A stretch of DNA of 64,000 nt from Motacilla alba alba (Eukaryota > Chordata > Aves > Passeriformes > Motacillidae). The position numbers were made by a program, and so were the translations under genes. Where the stretch lies: assembly GCF_015832195.1 (NCBI RefSeq), contig NC_052030.1:9443439-9507438 (forward strand), read 5' to 3'. The notes under the pieces are model-generated. The model ran no database searches. It had not been told where the DNA came from and worked only from the letters and a program-made list of their open reading frames with translations. Below are positions 10,223-25,645 of this stretch, piece after piece (within the stretch, counting starts at the first letter, position 1; every line of letters begins with the position of its first letter).

Positions 10223-13200
10223 GAATGGGGAGCACCAGAGCCGGCTCCAGCCGCGGAGCGCTGAGCTGCCTGCGAGCCTCAGCCCCCAGTTGGACGCATA
10301 AATTCAGAATTAATTTCCTCATAATTTATTAAAGCGCGTGCATAACAAAAACAGGATACTAATAAATGGATCTGTGTGACACCCCATCGGTGCTCGTTGA
10401 GCCGCTTGCTGGCAAATAATGATGCAAAACACGGCACCCAGGTGTCCTCAGGCTCTGAGCAGAGATCCCTGCTCGTGTTCCTCCTTCAAGTAGTAGTAGC
10501 TCCACTGCAGCCAAGCAGATATGCAGATTTTAAGTGCTTTCTTTTCTGAATTTCGTCAAATATGTCATAAATAATTGGCTCAATGAAAGGCTAAGTCAAT
10601 GACAAGTCTGAAGTTTGAAACTCAGCGTGTTTTGAGTTCTTTTCAAGTGCCGCCACTCCTCCTGCCTACATCTTTATGAAAGTTAATGATCTGATTAAAG
10701 CGAGGTAGAGCATACAGCTGGGAGGATTTCACCATGTGCCTCATTATGAACCGTCTGAGAACCTGCTTTTTGTTGAAAATGTTAATTTAAGCCGACACTT
10801 TCCACCGGAACACATCCACTGGGGAAGGTTTCTCCTCCACCGGTGGCCCCAGAGCAAAGCCGAGGCTCAGGGTGTCCAAGCAACTGTGGAAGGGAGCAGA
10901 GGAAGACTGAGGGCACGTCCCTCCTGGAAGTTCAGGGTGAAGTCTCCCACCAGCCCTGTTTAAGGGTTTCACTGATCCAAGCTACCCCACGGAAAGGGGT
11001 ATTTTTATCTCCTGAAATCCCCTGGGCTGCCAGGACTGCTGGGGCTGGCTCTGGTTCCCGTGGTTCTCCAAAAGTTCTTCCAGTGCCTCCACGTGGGCTC
11101 CCCGTTTGCAGGGGTGTGATGGGAGGGAAATTCCTCTCACCACATCCTCAGTCTTGCGCTGTGACTGGACACGTGCCTTGTGCTGGCTCTTCCCAGGGGA
11201 CTCCCCGGTTTTGGCTTCTGCAGCTCCTCTGCCCAAATCCACGGGAAGAGCCGGGTTTCATTCCCTGAAGCAGCAGCAGCAGCACACGGGGAGGATCTCA
11301 GCGCTGACCTGAGGGTGTTGCTAAACACCCCAAGCAAACAGAAACCATCGCCCGGGTGAGGAGGGCCCTGTGTTTGCTCAGAGGTTTGGATGGCTTTACA
11401 GTGGTGGTGACAGCAAGAGCAGCCACCAAGATGTCCCTTAGGATTCCTAATGCTCTCCTATTGACTGCTGTGCCACGTTTTCACCGTTGTTAGCTGGATA
11501 TTCTTCTTGTGCAGACGTCAAAAACATTCCTGGTGACAGTTTCTAAGTGAAGTGAGGTCTGGGGAGGGCCAAGTTAAGGAATTTGTTCTCTTCTTTCTGC
11601 TCTTGGTGCTGGTGTGGCAGCAGCAGCAGCCACCAGGGTGGCGGTGGGTGATAAGCAGAGGTGTTTTCTGCTCTGCTGATTTCCCAAGTGTGGCTGCAGC
11701 ACAGTCAGAGGTGGTGGCACGTCCCCAGGGCCACCCCGGGCCCTGGCTGGGGAGGCAGCCCACATCAGGCTATTCGTGCTCACCTCTAGCAACACATGCA
11801 TTTTTTGGTGTTATATTCAGATATTTTAAAGGTCACTGGGACGGGTATTTTTTAATCACAGAGTGGAATCAAACCTGATTTTTTCCCAAAGCGAGCAGAA
11901 CAGGCAGTGCCAGCCTCCCCCTTTTCAGGGAAGTTCATTTCCCCAGGTGCAGTCCTGCAGCTTTCCTTAGCCTGTGTTGCATCCCAGGCTGAATGTTTGC
12001 GTTGTTCTTGTGTTGTTTTATGCCTCCTGTGTTGGGTTTGGTGTTTGTGAGTGTTTATAAACAGTGCTCTGGGGATTCCCCCAGGTAAAGGAAACCCAGA
12101 GTTAATCGATGCCAGGGTTAGCAGAGGTCAGAACACGATGCACTCTGAATGCATTTAAGTATCTCCTGACATTTCTGTGGATGCTGATGGATGCTGCTCA
12201 ATCAATTTAAGTGTGTCTCGAGGCCTGGCTGGGCTGCAGGCTCTGCATCCACTGGGGAGCCAGGAACCCAACCTCCCCTCTGCTGCTCCTTCCTTCCGAG
12301 GAGCGAGTTCCTCCTACCATCTGTGTGAGATTTAAATGTTTAATTTTGCCCTGCTCTGCTTCACAGCGTGACAGATGATATTCCAGGGAGCTACGAGGCT
12401 GTTGTAGATTTATTAATGCGTCCCACACTGACACCATCCCATCAAGATAATGCTGCAACACATTACCCAGGACGGAACCACATCCGTCCTGTTGCCCTCC
12501 AAGCTGTTCCAAATCCCATCTCAAATAAGATCTCCTCTCTATGCTGATGCCAGCAACATATCTCGAGGGGGATGTTCACATAAAAGATCATTAAATATTA
12601 TTTTTAATATGATTTTTACTAATATTTCTGATACGCTGCCAGAAATGCACATAGGTGGAGATTAAGAGCATCGAGGAGTGTTCAGCTCAGTTCCCTCCAT
12701 GGGCTGCTGCTCTCCTGAGAGAGGACAAATTATTTGCTCCTCCTTGGCAGCACTGGTGGAGAATCATTTATTGGTGATGGATCCCCATGGGAATCTGACT
12801 CTGTGGCTTGTTTATAGCGAGGTTATGGTTTGCTGCAGTTCTGGCTGTACTCTTGGGGTGCCTGACTGAAGGGGACAGGGCAGAGCCCCTTTCCCCACGC
12901 TCACCTCGATGTTCCCAAGGAGCTCCCAAGCACAGGGTTACCCGGAGGGGAAACAGCTCCTGCTTAATAAGGCTGTGTGAGGATTCATCAGGCAGCAGTG
13001 CTGCAGTGCCTGGAGGCCAATAGGACAGGAAGAAATACAAATACATTCCTGGGAATTCCAGTGCCAGCTCTCCCCGTCCCTCACCGCTCCCGGTGGCTTT
13101 AGCCCAGCATCCCAAAGAAACAGCCTCACTCCATCCCCTCTGCCTGTCACATTCTGCACTTTGCCAGGCCCTGGGGTGGCTCTGGCCCCTCTCCCCTGCA

Positions 13201-16200
13201 GTGGCACATCCATGCCAATCCCACAGCGTTCATTCCTCTGCAGCATCCACACCCAGGCTGGGGTTGCATCCCATCTCCTTAGTGCTGCGCTAATAAGTGG
13301 TGAGAGGCAATGTGGAAAACAAATAGAGTAATTAATGGCCATGGCTGCTGCTGCTTTTATTCACTGTCTGTTCCAGAAGGAGATTTTTATGGAAGGCAGC
13401 CTCTGCCCTCGCAGTGCCCTTGCATTTGGCACCCCGAATCCCAGCGTGAGGGGAGCTCCACAGCTCTGGCCTCTCAGAGAAGAAGGGTGGCTCTTTTGCA
13501 TCTCCCTGCATCCCTCCTGCTTGCTCCTGAATACTTTTAACAAAGCCACTTCAGCCACCTCAGACAGGTAGAGCCTCTATGTGGCTTATCATCATCATGT
13601 TCCCTTTTGCAAATAGCTGACATGATGAGGAGGTTGGGTTTTAATTAGGAAACAAGTGGCAATTCAGTTCTCAAAAATATTATTCACCATCAAACATTTG
13701 TACTGGCATAGTCAGACTAGCAATAATTATGTCCTCTGGGGGCAGAGATAAGAGCAGAGTTGAAAGTCATGCAACATCTATAAAGACTTGCATGAGAAAA
13801 CACAGGCACGAGAAGACCGGGGCCTCCCGTTCGCAATTGCATCACACCACCCCTCTCAGCATGTAATAAAAATACCTTACTGACATTTTCCTCTGCACAT
13901 TTTCTTCCCCTGACATGGCACGCAGCAATGTCCTGGTGCTGCCTCCCACCCCAGGCTGTGCCTTGCCAGCTGCAGCCCGGAGCCCTGGCTGTGACCCCTT
14001 GGCAGCACACACGGGGACACGGCTGATGGCACAGCTTCCCTCCCTCCATGCACACTGATGAATAAAGGAGCATCACCCCCTCACCTGGCCAGGGCAAGCT
14101 TTAAAAGGAGCAGCATCAGCACAAAGCTGGGTCACAGAGCCAGCACTGCCACGCCAAATCCATCCCGGGTGACTCGTGGAGGCACCACAGCATGGCCCTG
14201 GGGAGATGAAAGGGCCACTGCAGGAGGGAGAGCCAGGGATCTGCATTAACACCCAGCCCTGGTGCTGCTCCTGAAGCAGCATCACCTGGTACATCCCACT
14301 GCACCCACCTGGGCTCCTCTGCGGGAGCTGTCACGGGGCAGGGGAGTTTGAGCCATTTGCACACACAAATCTCCACGTGTGGCTGTTCTTACAGGTCAGT
14401 CATGACATGGACGTGGCACCTGGCTCACACCTTGCTGGAGGGGCTCATTCCCCCTGCCCATGGGGGTTAGAGGGGCCTGAGAGCCAAGGGCAGTGTGGCA
14501 CTGACCCTCACAGACCCCCTAATGGGTCACAGGGCACCTTCCCCGTGTCCCCCAGCCTGTGACATCCCATGCCCAGCTCAGAACTGACCCATCCTCAAGA
14601 ACTCCCCGGTTTAAAATCAGTAGAGTGTGTTGTTACAAGCTAAAGCAAATAAACCCAATGAGGATGGAAGAGCAAATGTCTCAAAGCCCCACAAAGAGTC
14701 AAAGTGTCCCTGTTCAGCGCTGTGGTGGGATCAGACACTGCAGGAGCATTTTCCCTGCACAGATTGATCAGACAAACAGATGTCAAGAGGGACCCATTGA
14801 GCATTTGCTGTTCCACAGGCTGGCTTGAATGTAACTTGATAAAGAGAAAAAAAAAAATCAATAATTGCCTAATTTGGCTATAAATTCTGAGGGACAGAAG
14901 GAGAAAAACCAACAACTGTGCAGATATTGAAGCAGTAGAAGGTAATTCAGATTCTGTCACGGCATCTATGAAAGGTAAATTGTGCAGTGCTGGGAATGAG
15001 AGCCTTTCTCCCCTGGGAGGTTCTGCTGGGTGGATCAGGATCACAGGGGTGGATCAGGACAGGGTCAGTGCTGGAGGTGCTGGGAGGGCTCAGAGCTCAC
15101 TCCAGCCACAGCAGTGCCAGACCAGGCACAGGGAGAGGGGGTCAGCAGCCAGAGGATGTGGGGCTGAAATCCCCCCAGAGCTCTGGAGAGGCTGTCTCTG
15201 CTCCTTGGAAACGAATCTGGTTGTGTGGGAAATGCTTTCCAGTTATTTCTCTTCCCTGGCTCTTTGTGCTCCAGGTCTGTTTACACACAAATTGGCATTT
15301 GCTGCCCTGGCTGATCATTCACCCGCAGCCGACCTCACCCCTCTGGTCTCAGCGCTGGCCCCGGGCTCCTGATGTCACCACAGACAGGGGCAGTGACAGC
15401 TGAAAGGGGCACCACAGGCTGCTCCTCCACCTTGGCTGCCTGGCCCTGGAGCTGCCAGGAGCTGCTGGTTCAGCCCTCAGCCAGGCAAAGCCAGCAGAAC
15501 ATGGGAATGCACTGCCTGCTTGGGAGCGAAATGGCACGGGGTTTATTTGTACTTCTGTCACATCAAAGGGGCCCTTGTTTGAATTCTTCTGCCTTTAGCC
15601 TGGAGAAGAGAGAAGGGGAAAGATTGGGTCCTATTAATAGCCTCGCATCCCACAAGATCCGAGCCTCACAAGAAGCCATGAAAGACTGCGGCATCTGATT
15701 CCCTGAATAAATGAGGTAATTTAGGGAGAAGTGCGTGCTCAGCAGCCTTCATTACTGCCTTCTGCAGCTCAGTGGGAGATGACACTGACAACTCACTTCA
15801 GTATCAGCAGCACCCAGGTCCCGGAAGAGCTGTGCTGTGCCCAAAAGTATGGGCAAGGCTGCTGGGTGCCACCTCTCCCACAGAATTCCTGATGCTGCAG
15901 CAAAAATCTCCAGGACTGGCACGGAACGAGTGGAAGGAGCACTCCAGCAAGCTGAAGGGGGGCACAGCTTCCTGCACGGATGCCAAGAGACTGGTGCAGG
16001 TGGCAGGGCACAGGGATGTTTGGGAATTCACTGCGCTGGGAAGGAGCCAGCAGGGAGCAGGGCTGTATGTGAGGCTCCAGTCCTGCATCCCCAGGGACTG
16101 AGGAGGCAAAGCCACTGGGGACAAAGAATTGCTTTTTTCCTTCCAGGGAAGGGCTGGGAGCTGTAGATGGGCTTGGCACGGCAGGGACATCTGCTGCAGG

Positions 16201-17588
16201 CCCCTGACATCATCCCACACCAGGAATTTTCACTCGAGGGCGGTGGGATGTGTGGATCGCAGCTGTGGGTGACACCCGCTGGGGCACCAACCTCGGATCA
16301 GCCGGAGTGCAGGGAGACTCCTGACCCTGCTCCACAGCACAGCTCCTGGCAGCGCTGAGGTTTGTGTCAGCTTTCCCTTAAGCAGATTTTCGGGCTCTAA
16401 GTGTCAAGTTTAATCCCCACTCTGAAGGTCCGTGTCGCAGCCGGTGCCTCCAGCTGCGTCACCGCCCCGCACGCAGGTGCTGGGGACTGAGCTGCCCTGT
16501 GCATGTCGTGCTGAGGTCACCAGAGCCACCAGCCGTGCTGTCCCCAGGCTGCTGCATCTGCCCTTGTGCCAGCTCCCAAATCCGTGGCCAGCTGGTCTGG
16601 AGGGAGGCTGGGGAAAGGAGCCCTGATCCCAGCGGTGCCTTGCAAGCAGCAAAACAGAAGGATTTGAGGATCATAGCCCGTCCTATCTGCAGCCCCATAT
16701 GCCGAACAATTAATCTTCCCTCTCGGTGCCCTTGTAAAGCAGAGCAGTAAATTGCCTTCCTTTCACAGCCGAGGGGACCAGTGAGGCCACAGCCCGGGCG
16801 AGTGGCCGCGGGGGCTCTCCGGAGGGGCTCAGTGCCACATCCACACCGGTGGGTGGCCGCAGCCCCCCAGGACAGCCTTCCCTGGGGCAACAGGGACTAT
16901 CCTCAGAGAGATTTACACGTCAGAGAGCACAGTGAATAAACCCTCAGTGACCTCAAAAGCATCCTGCTGCTAAAATGCATCCCCATGGTCTCAGCATCGG
17001 CAGCTCAGCTCGGCCCTGTGGCCGGGAAGAGGCACCTCCAACGGGAGGTCTGGCAACAGCCAGTGCCAGGTGATCCATAAGGGAATTAGGGCAAATTCGG
17101 GCACCAAAATCCCATGACAGGGGGAAGGGGCCTGCTGTGGTCCTGATGCCACCATGCCTGGAGCGGCCACTGTCCCCACGGCGGGGTGAGGGTTAAAGCG
17201 CCCCACTTCCCGTTCCGCATGGCCTCTGCCTGGGCGGCTCATCGGGGCAGATAATGGACTTTGCCTTCTGACTTAATCTGCTGTAAATCTCTCCCGTAAT
17301 TGCTCATCATCCGGAAACCTGGAGAGAACCCGGACGGACATTCCCTGCGAGACAGCCATCCTCTCCCTCGCTGCCCTCCTCCTGCTGCCAGCCTGTGCCC
17401 AGAGCCCCCGGCACATCCAGCACATCAGGGCACCCGCACCTCCATCCAGGGGGGGATCTCCCGGTGGGAAATGAAACGCAGCTCTCTCTTTTATCCCCCA
17501 CAACCAAAGGGCTCTGTCCCCCCCACCCTGCCTCAGCTTCTTGCACCCCTAAAAGAGCCGAGGCTCCACGGGCAGGGGCAGCTCAGGA

Positions 17589-17755
17589 GCTCACAGCACC
17601 CAAACCCTGCCCAGAACAGGGGCACAAGCCCAGCTCGGCAGCTGGGTGTTGATGGGGGCTGCTCACAGCACCCAAACCCTGCCCAGAACAGGGGCACAAG
17701 CCCACCTCAGCAGCTGGGTGTTGGTAGGGGCTGCTCACAGCACCCGAACCCTACA
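17589..17755. repeat. 72-bp tandem repeat, about 2.3 copies
   Basis: Units begin with GCTCACAGCACCC at 17589, 17661 and 17733, a period of 72 bases. The first two copies are near-identical and the third is partial. The period is a multiple of three and free of stops in one frame, so it creates a spurious open frame. Confidence 0.9.
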
Positions 17756-19120
17756 CCTCAGCATCTGGGAGCTGCTCCCAGCCCAAAGCGCCTCTCCCGG
17801 CAGCTGCGAGCAGCGTTTTTGTTCTCTGCGGCTGCCGAAGGAGCAATCCCGTCCTGCAGAGGAACACCAGACGTCACACGCGGGAAGGTTGCTAAGTGAG
17901 CTGGTCCCTCCTCATGATGCACGACTTCATTACGCGGCTCCCTAAATGGATCTTGCACACAAATGACATTTGCCTTGGAGCATATGAGCTCCCAAAATAG
18001 CGGGCGGCTCCCGGCGTTATTGCTTTGCTTTGCCCAAGAATGTCCCCATTGTCTGCGGGGCCGCTGTGCCCATGCCTGGCACGGCCCTCCGGGGTTGTGG
18101 TGTAGGGTACAAAGGGATGGAGACCCCCAAACCGGCCCAGCTGTGCCCGGGGTGGCCCCCTGGCCAGGATGGGGCGAGTAAGCTGAGCAATAAATATCAG
18201 AATAAATGCAGGCCCCTTTGTTGTTCCTACCTGAAACTTCTTTCCTGATGCTTCACTCAGGGTTTTTCTGCAGCCTGGGTGTTTCCCCTGAGGGAAAAGA
18301 GCCCCGGGGATGCTCCAGACAGAGCCCTGCTCCTGCATGAGCCTCCCACCACCCCAAAGGGACCGAACCCGGCTCGTGACACACCTCCCAACACCTACAG
18401 AGGTGACAGAGGGGACAGGCCACCGTGTCATACCCCGGGCTCCCAGCTTAAACCACTTCTCCCGGCCTGTGGCCACGGCTGTGGTGGCAGCACCAGGACT
18501 GGCTGCTCACATGGCCATTTCATCTAAAATCGCTTAAACTCAGCCCCAGCTTCCTTTGAGATGAGCTGAACCGTGCAGAGAGAAGGTCTGGCTCCAGCTC
18601 TGCTCCGTGCATGAGGTACAAATAAAAAAAGAAACATAAAGGTTATGTCCGTGGCGAAGAGAGAAATTTGCTTTTCCTTTTTTTTTCCCCCAAGAACATC
18701 CAGGGCAGCTGATCTGTGCAGTGCTGCCCTAAGCCGGTGATACATTTTAATCCCATTACGTTGCCATGCGCTCGCCCGCAGCCCGGGCTGGGAGGAACAG
18801 ATGTTTCCTAATTGCCACTTGTGCTGCCCAGGGGTTTCCAGCTCGGACAGCGTTCCTCGGCCTCTGCTGGCACTGACAGGACTCCCTGCAGCTGCATTTG
18901 CAGGAGGTGACAGCGCTGGCTGCTGCTGTGCCAGTGCCCCACCTGGAGCTGCTCTTCTCCGTGGTGTCCCCGTGGAGGGGTCACAGTGTCACTGCTGGTT
19001 GTCCCCGAGGGTGAACCCGGAGCAATCGGGGCTCATCCAGAGGGAAACGCAACATTTGCTTTTTTCTATTTGTTTGGAAAAGGTGTCGGACGTGGAGGGA
19101 GCCCCGTCCCAGGGCAGCAC

Positions 19121-19633
19121 AGCTCCTCGCTGGAGGATGTGCTCCCCAGCTCCTCGCTGGAAGATGAGCTCCCCAGCTCCTCACCGGAGGATGCGCTCCC
19201 CAGCTCCTCACAGGAGGATGTGCTCCCCAGCTCCTCAGTGGAGGATGCACTCCCCAGCTCCTCCCTGGAGGATGCACTCCCCAGCTCCTCCCTGGAGGAT
19301 GTGCTCCCCAGCTCCTCACAGGAGGATGTGCTCCCCAGCTCCTCACTGGAGAACGTGTTCCCCAGCTCCTCACTGGAGGATGTGCTCCCCAGCTCCTCAC
19401 TGGAGGATGTGCTCCCCAGCTCCTCACTGGAGAACGTGTTCCCCAGCTCCTCACTGGAGAACGTGTTCCCCAGCTCCTCACTGGAGGATGTGCTCCCCAG
19501 CTCCTCGCTGGAGGATGTGCTCCCCAGCTCCTCGCTGGAGGATGTGCTCCCCAGCTCCTCGCTGGAGGATGTGCTCCCCAGCTCCTCACTGGAGGATGTG
19601 CTCCCCAGCTCCTCGCTGGAGGATGTGCTCCCC
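19121..19633. repeat. 27-bp minisatellite, 19 copies
   Basis: Nineteen consecutive 27-base units of the type AGCTCCTCRCTGGAGGATGTGCTCCCC (R = A or G) run from 19121 to 19633 without a length change. Variation is by substitution only, including a GAGAACGTGTTC variant in three copies. Because 27 is divisible by three and the unit has no stop in several frames, both strands show long open frames, for example a plus-strand nonapeptide SSSLEDVLP repeated 19 times. No splice structure or conserved flank supports translation. The higher-order pattern of variants suggests local duplications. Confidence 0.95.
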
Positions 19634-19973
19634 AGCTCATCCCCTCGTGTTAGTGTGGAGTTTTGGGCTGGTCCTGAGGGTTTCATCATCGCAGGGCCGC
19701 AGCGTGGACGGCTGCAATCCCCTGATCCCCGGTAATCCCATTATGTCTCCACGAGGCTGCTTCCAATTCTGGCCGCTGGAGAAGCCATGTTTCTTAATTA
19801 GCTTTTCAACCGGACAGGGATTTTGCTGGCTGTAAGGAGCTGAAGAGGTTTCATTGCTTCCTTTCTCTGCCTCATCACACTGATGTCAGGAACAAAAACA
19901 AGGAGCAGAAAGCAAATGGGAGCCTGGCACTGAGGACAAGAATGCCCGTTCTTGGGGACAGCCAGAGCCAAAG

Positions 19974-19976
<3 letters not shown>

Positions 19977-20021
<45 letters not shown>
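19977..20021. repeat. (CT)n microsatellite
   Basis: About 22 uninterrupted CT dinucleotides lie 340 bp downstream of the minisatellite. Confidence 0.95.
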
Positions 20022-20023
<2 letters not shown>

Positions 20024-21536
20024 GGATGTTTCACTCCTGCCTCAGCCCTCGCATTAATCAGAGCAGAGATTACTTTTCCACATGCCAGAGCTGAACATTG
20101 ATAAATCACAAAATCTGCCCTGAAAACCACAAGGCTTTAATAATACATGCTGGGTTCCTGCTTGGTTTTCCTTCCTTAAACCTCCAGTGTTTGTGGCTGG
20201 GTCTGTGCATGGAGGCACAAACATGAGCCTGGAGGCTCCATTTAATGCGAAGAAGAAGAGCAAAAAAAAACCTGAAGCTAGGAATCTCATGTAATCACGT
20301 GGCTCCTGAAGATGGAGAATTAAACATAACAATAATTTTCAGAGGATAAAAATCTGTGAAACCCACAGTAAAGCCCTCACAGCTGGCAAGGCACTTTAGG
20401 TACCAAAGCACCCAGGCTGCAGGTGCGGCTGAGCTCAGTCGGCTGTATTTTAGTAAAAAACAATTCATATTTTTCAAGAGTGTTGTTTTTTTTAGCCCGT
20501 GATTCTCCAACCTGGGGTGTCCCGAGGGGGAGACCACCCGGCTTCCGCTGGCAAAGGCAAAGGCAAAGCCAGGGCACATCTTCATCTCTTCTCTGCTTTT
20601 GCCTCCTCCTCCTCACCAGCCCATCCCGCATCTCCCACGGTCGTGAAGGAGGCACTTCCCGAGGACAGCCAGCGGCTGCTGCTCCAGTTGGGAAAGAAAA
20701 CAGGAAGGAAAAGACACCTCGGTGTCGGATTTAGCCAAGGTTTGCATCATTCTTACTCTTCCATTAATTTCTCCGCGGCAAATTGCTGCTGCTCCCCTGC
20801 AGGCAGCCCCTCCCGTGTGGGGTTCACCTGCCGGGGGTCGCGGGGATCCCCCCGCCCACCCCAGCACCGCAGGAACCGGGGGCTGGAACCGGCACGGCTC
20901 GCAGCGATGGGGTCTGAACCCCCCCCCGTTCTTTTCGCTGGGTGAAAAATAAATTAATAAATAAATCCCTTCCCCAGCCTGCAGAACAGCTTCAGCTCTG
21001 CCGGCTGTTGGCACGACGGCAAAACCACCCACCCGCACCCGTGGCACCGCTGACATCGCCCCGGCCCCGGCAGCCCCGCGGTCCCCGCAGCCCCGGCGGC
21101 AGCGGGGGACCGTGGCCAGCGGGAGGGAGGGCACAGGGACACGGCTGGGGTGGCCGGGGGGCTCCGGGCTGCTGAGGCGACGAGCGCAGTAGCAGCGAGC
21201 CAGATGGCAGCGGGCGTGGGACGGAGGCGATCTTTTCTGCTTCTGAATAAAAATTTAAAAAAAACCAAATTATTCTCTCAGCACATTTCCCCTGAGCCAG
21301 CGAGGGAAAAACCCTCCTCGGCAGAGCTGAAGCTGCTTCCAGGTGACCCGAGGGCGCCCACCTGGGTGCACCCAGCCACCAGATGAGGAATTTCCCCCAG
21401 CGGGTCCCACGGGAGCTGCTCTGGGCTCGTTCACATTTCCCACTTCTGCTTTCGGTGTTTTTTCCCCCAGAACTCTCCCAGCCCACCCAGAGCCAGCCTC
21501 CGGTGTCCCCGGGGAGCTGCCCTGGCCCCCGACTGT

Positions 21537-21660
21537 CAGCTTGGACAGGGCTTGGGGCAACCTGGGCTAGTGGAAGGTGGCCCTGCTCATGGCAGGGGAG
21601 CCGAAGGAGATGAGCTCTAAAGTCCCTTCCAGCCCAAACCGTTCCAGGGTTCCACGGCTG
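21537..21660 (+). mobile_element. CR1 LINE fragment
   Basis: 'ggacagggcttggggcaac', 'tagtggaaggtggccctgct' and 'aaagtcccttccagcccaaa' are plus-oriented CR1 3' sequence. It is embedded in the GC-rich block upstream of CRYBB2's 3' end. Confidence 0.85.
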
Positions 21661-22172
21661 GGAATCTCTGACTCCGTGATTTGGGGTCTCTGCTCCCCAC
21701 CCCGCTGCTCCTTCAGCAGTTTGCCCCCAGCAGCCGCCGTTTCCCAGCGGCTCTCCCGGCACGCACAGAGCACCGCCAGCACTGCCGCTAAAACCCCATC
21801 TTCCACAAAAACGTTCGGGTCTGGGACGATCCTGAATCCTCCCTGGCGAAGGAAAGGCGCAGCTTTCCGCAGGGACGCAGCGCGGTGGCTGCCGAAGCCT
21901 CGCCGAGGAGCTGGAAATTCACAGCAGCGTGTGGCGAGTGACACATCGGGCTGGTCGCCCGTGGGCTGGGCTGTGCCCGCCGGGGGCTCCTCCGGAGCGC
22001 AGGGAAAAGCCTCTGGCACACGGTGGATTCGGGGGCAAACCCCACTCTGCGCGGGAGCTGACGGGGAGGATGCTGTGCATCCCTGACTCCCTGAGATTCC
22101 CGGGTTTGCGGGGATTCACACCCAAACCCCGCAGCCGGGCAGGTCCCTGCGCGGCCAGGAGAGCGGCAGGAG

Positions 22173-22295
22173 CCGCGGGGTGCCCGGAGTGTCCCGTCAG
22201 GTGCCCCTCACCTGTGCCGCGGGGTGCCCGGAGTGTCCCGTCAGGTGCCCCTCACCTGTGCCCCGGAGTGTCCCGTCAGGTGCCCCTCACCGGTG
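22173..22295. repeat. 44-bp tandem repeat, units 44+44+35
   Basis: Two exact 44-base copies at 22173-22216 and 22217-22260 are followed by a 35-base copy that lacks nine internal bases. The core is GTGCCCGGAGTGTCCCGTC. Confidence 0.92.
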
Positions 22296-22914
22296 CCCCC
22301 CGCGCCCACACACTGCCGCAGTGACACGGAGCGGCTGCCACGGCCACGTCCTGCCGCCCCCGCCACCGCGTCTGTCACCGCCACCGCCGCTGCCGCCACC
22401 CGGAGCCGCCGGCCAGGCAGGTGCGGCTGCGCTCCTCCGCTTCCTCTGCCCGATTTATGACATGCTCCTAAAAGCGTCCTCTAGCACCGTGACTGCTAAA
22501 TTAAAGCATTGTTACTAATTAAAGCTTTCAGAGGCAATAACGAACGGCTTATTCGGCTCGGAGGTGCCCCGACCGAGAGGGCGATTCCTCCCCTGGCCCC
22601 TCCAGCACCTGTGGCATCCGCCCCGGTGCTCAGGGGACACCTTAGTCCCCGCAGCAGGATGCGACCCGCGGCCTTGGCCGTGCACCCAGCACAGGGCTGA
22701 GCCCCAGAGCCCCCAGGTCACCTCCCTCACCCCGGACACTCGGGTGACCCGCCAGCACCGGCGCTGGGTGGCACTGAGAGCATCGGGGGCGCGGCGATGA
22801 GCCCCCTCCCCACCCAGGAGCACGGAGGGCAGGGCGGGCATGCCATCCCGCCCAGCGGGGTCCCTCCGCACGCCGCGGATGAAAGGGCAGAGCTGGGACT
22901 TTGAAACTCCAAGC

Positions 22915-22920
22915 TTTATT
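22915..22920 (-). terminator. CRYBB2: CRYBB2 polyadenylation signal AATAAA
   Basis: TTTATT on the plus strand reads AATAAA on the coding strand, 121 bases past the CRYBB2 stop codon. Cleavage is expected near 22895-22905, giving a short 3' UTR of about 140 bases, as is usual for crystallins. Confidence 0.85.
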
Positions 22921-23040
22921 GAGTTGCTTCGGCAGCGTGTGCATCACACGGGGGGAGGCGGGAGGCGAGGCCGCGGGGGCACAGCGGCGGCCGGGGGAAC
23001 GCTTGCTCCGCTCCCCGCGCCCCGGCACGGGCCGGGGGCT

Positions 23041-25645
<2,605 letters not shown>

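Larger units (their letters stand above)
10300..22890. other. Intergenic region between GRK3 and CRYBB2
   Basis: No exon with recognisable protein similarity or a consistent splice frame was found in these 12.6 kb. The LRP5L and immunoglobulin-lambda-like neighbours known from mammals are not seen. The stretch holds the minisatellite at 19121-19633, tandem repeats at 17589-17755 and 22173-22295, a (CT)n run at about 19977-20021, a CR1 piece at 21537-21660, and a CpG-rich block around 20.8-22.4 kb. Regulatory elements for the lens genes could lie here, but none can be pinned down by eye. Confidence 0.6.

Noticed and set aside
18801..19835. A 344-codon plus-strand open frame with repeated cysteine/serine/proline peptide.
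   Set aside because: It is created by the stop-free 27-bp minisatellite. Equally long frames exist on the opposite strand and in another plus frame, and there are no splice or domain signals.
17589..22295. The tandem repeats considered as a CRISPR array.
   Set aside because: The units are directly adjacent without unique spacers, and the DNA is vertebrate.
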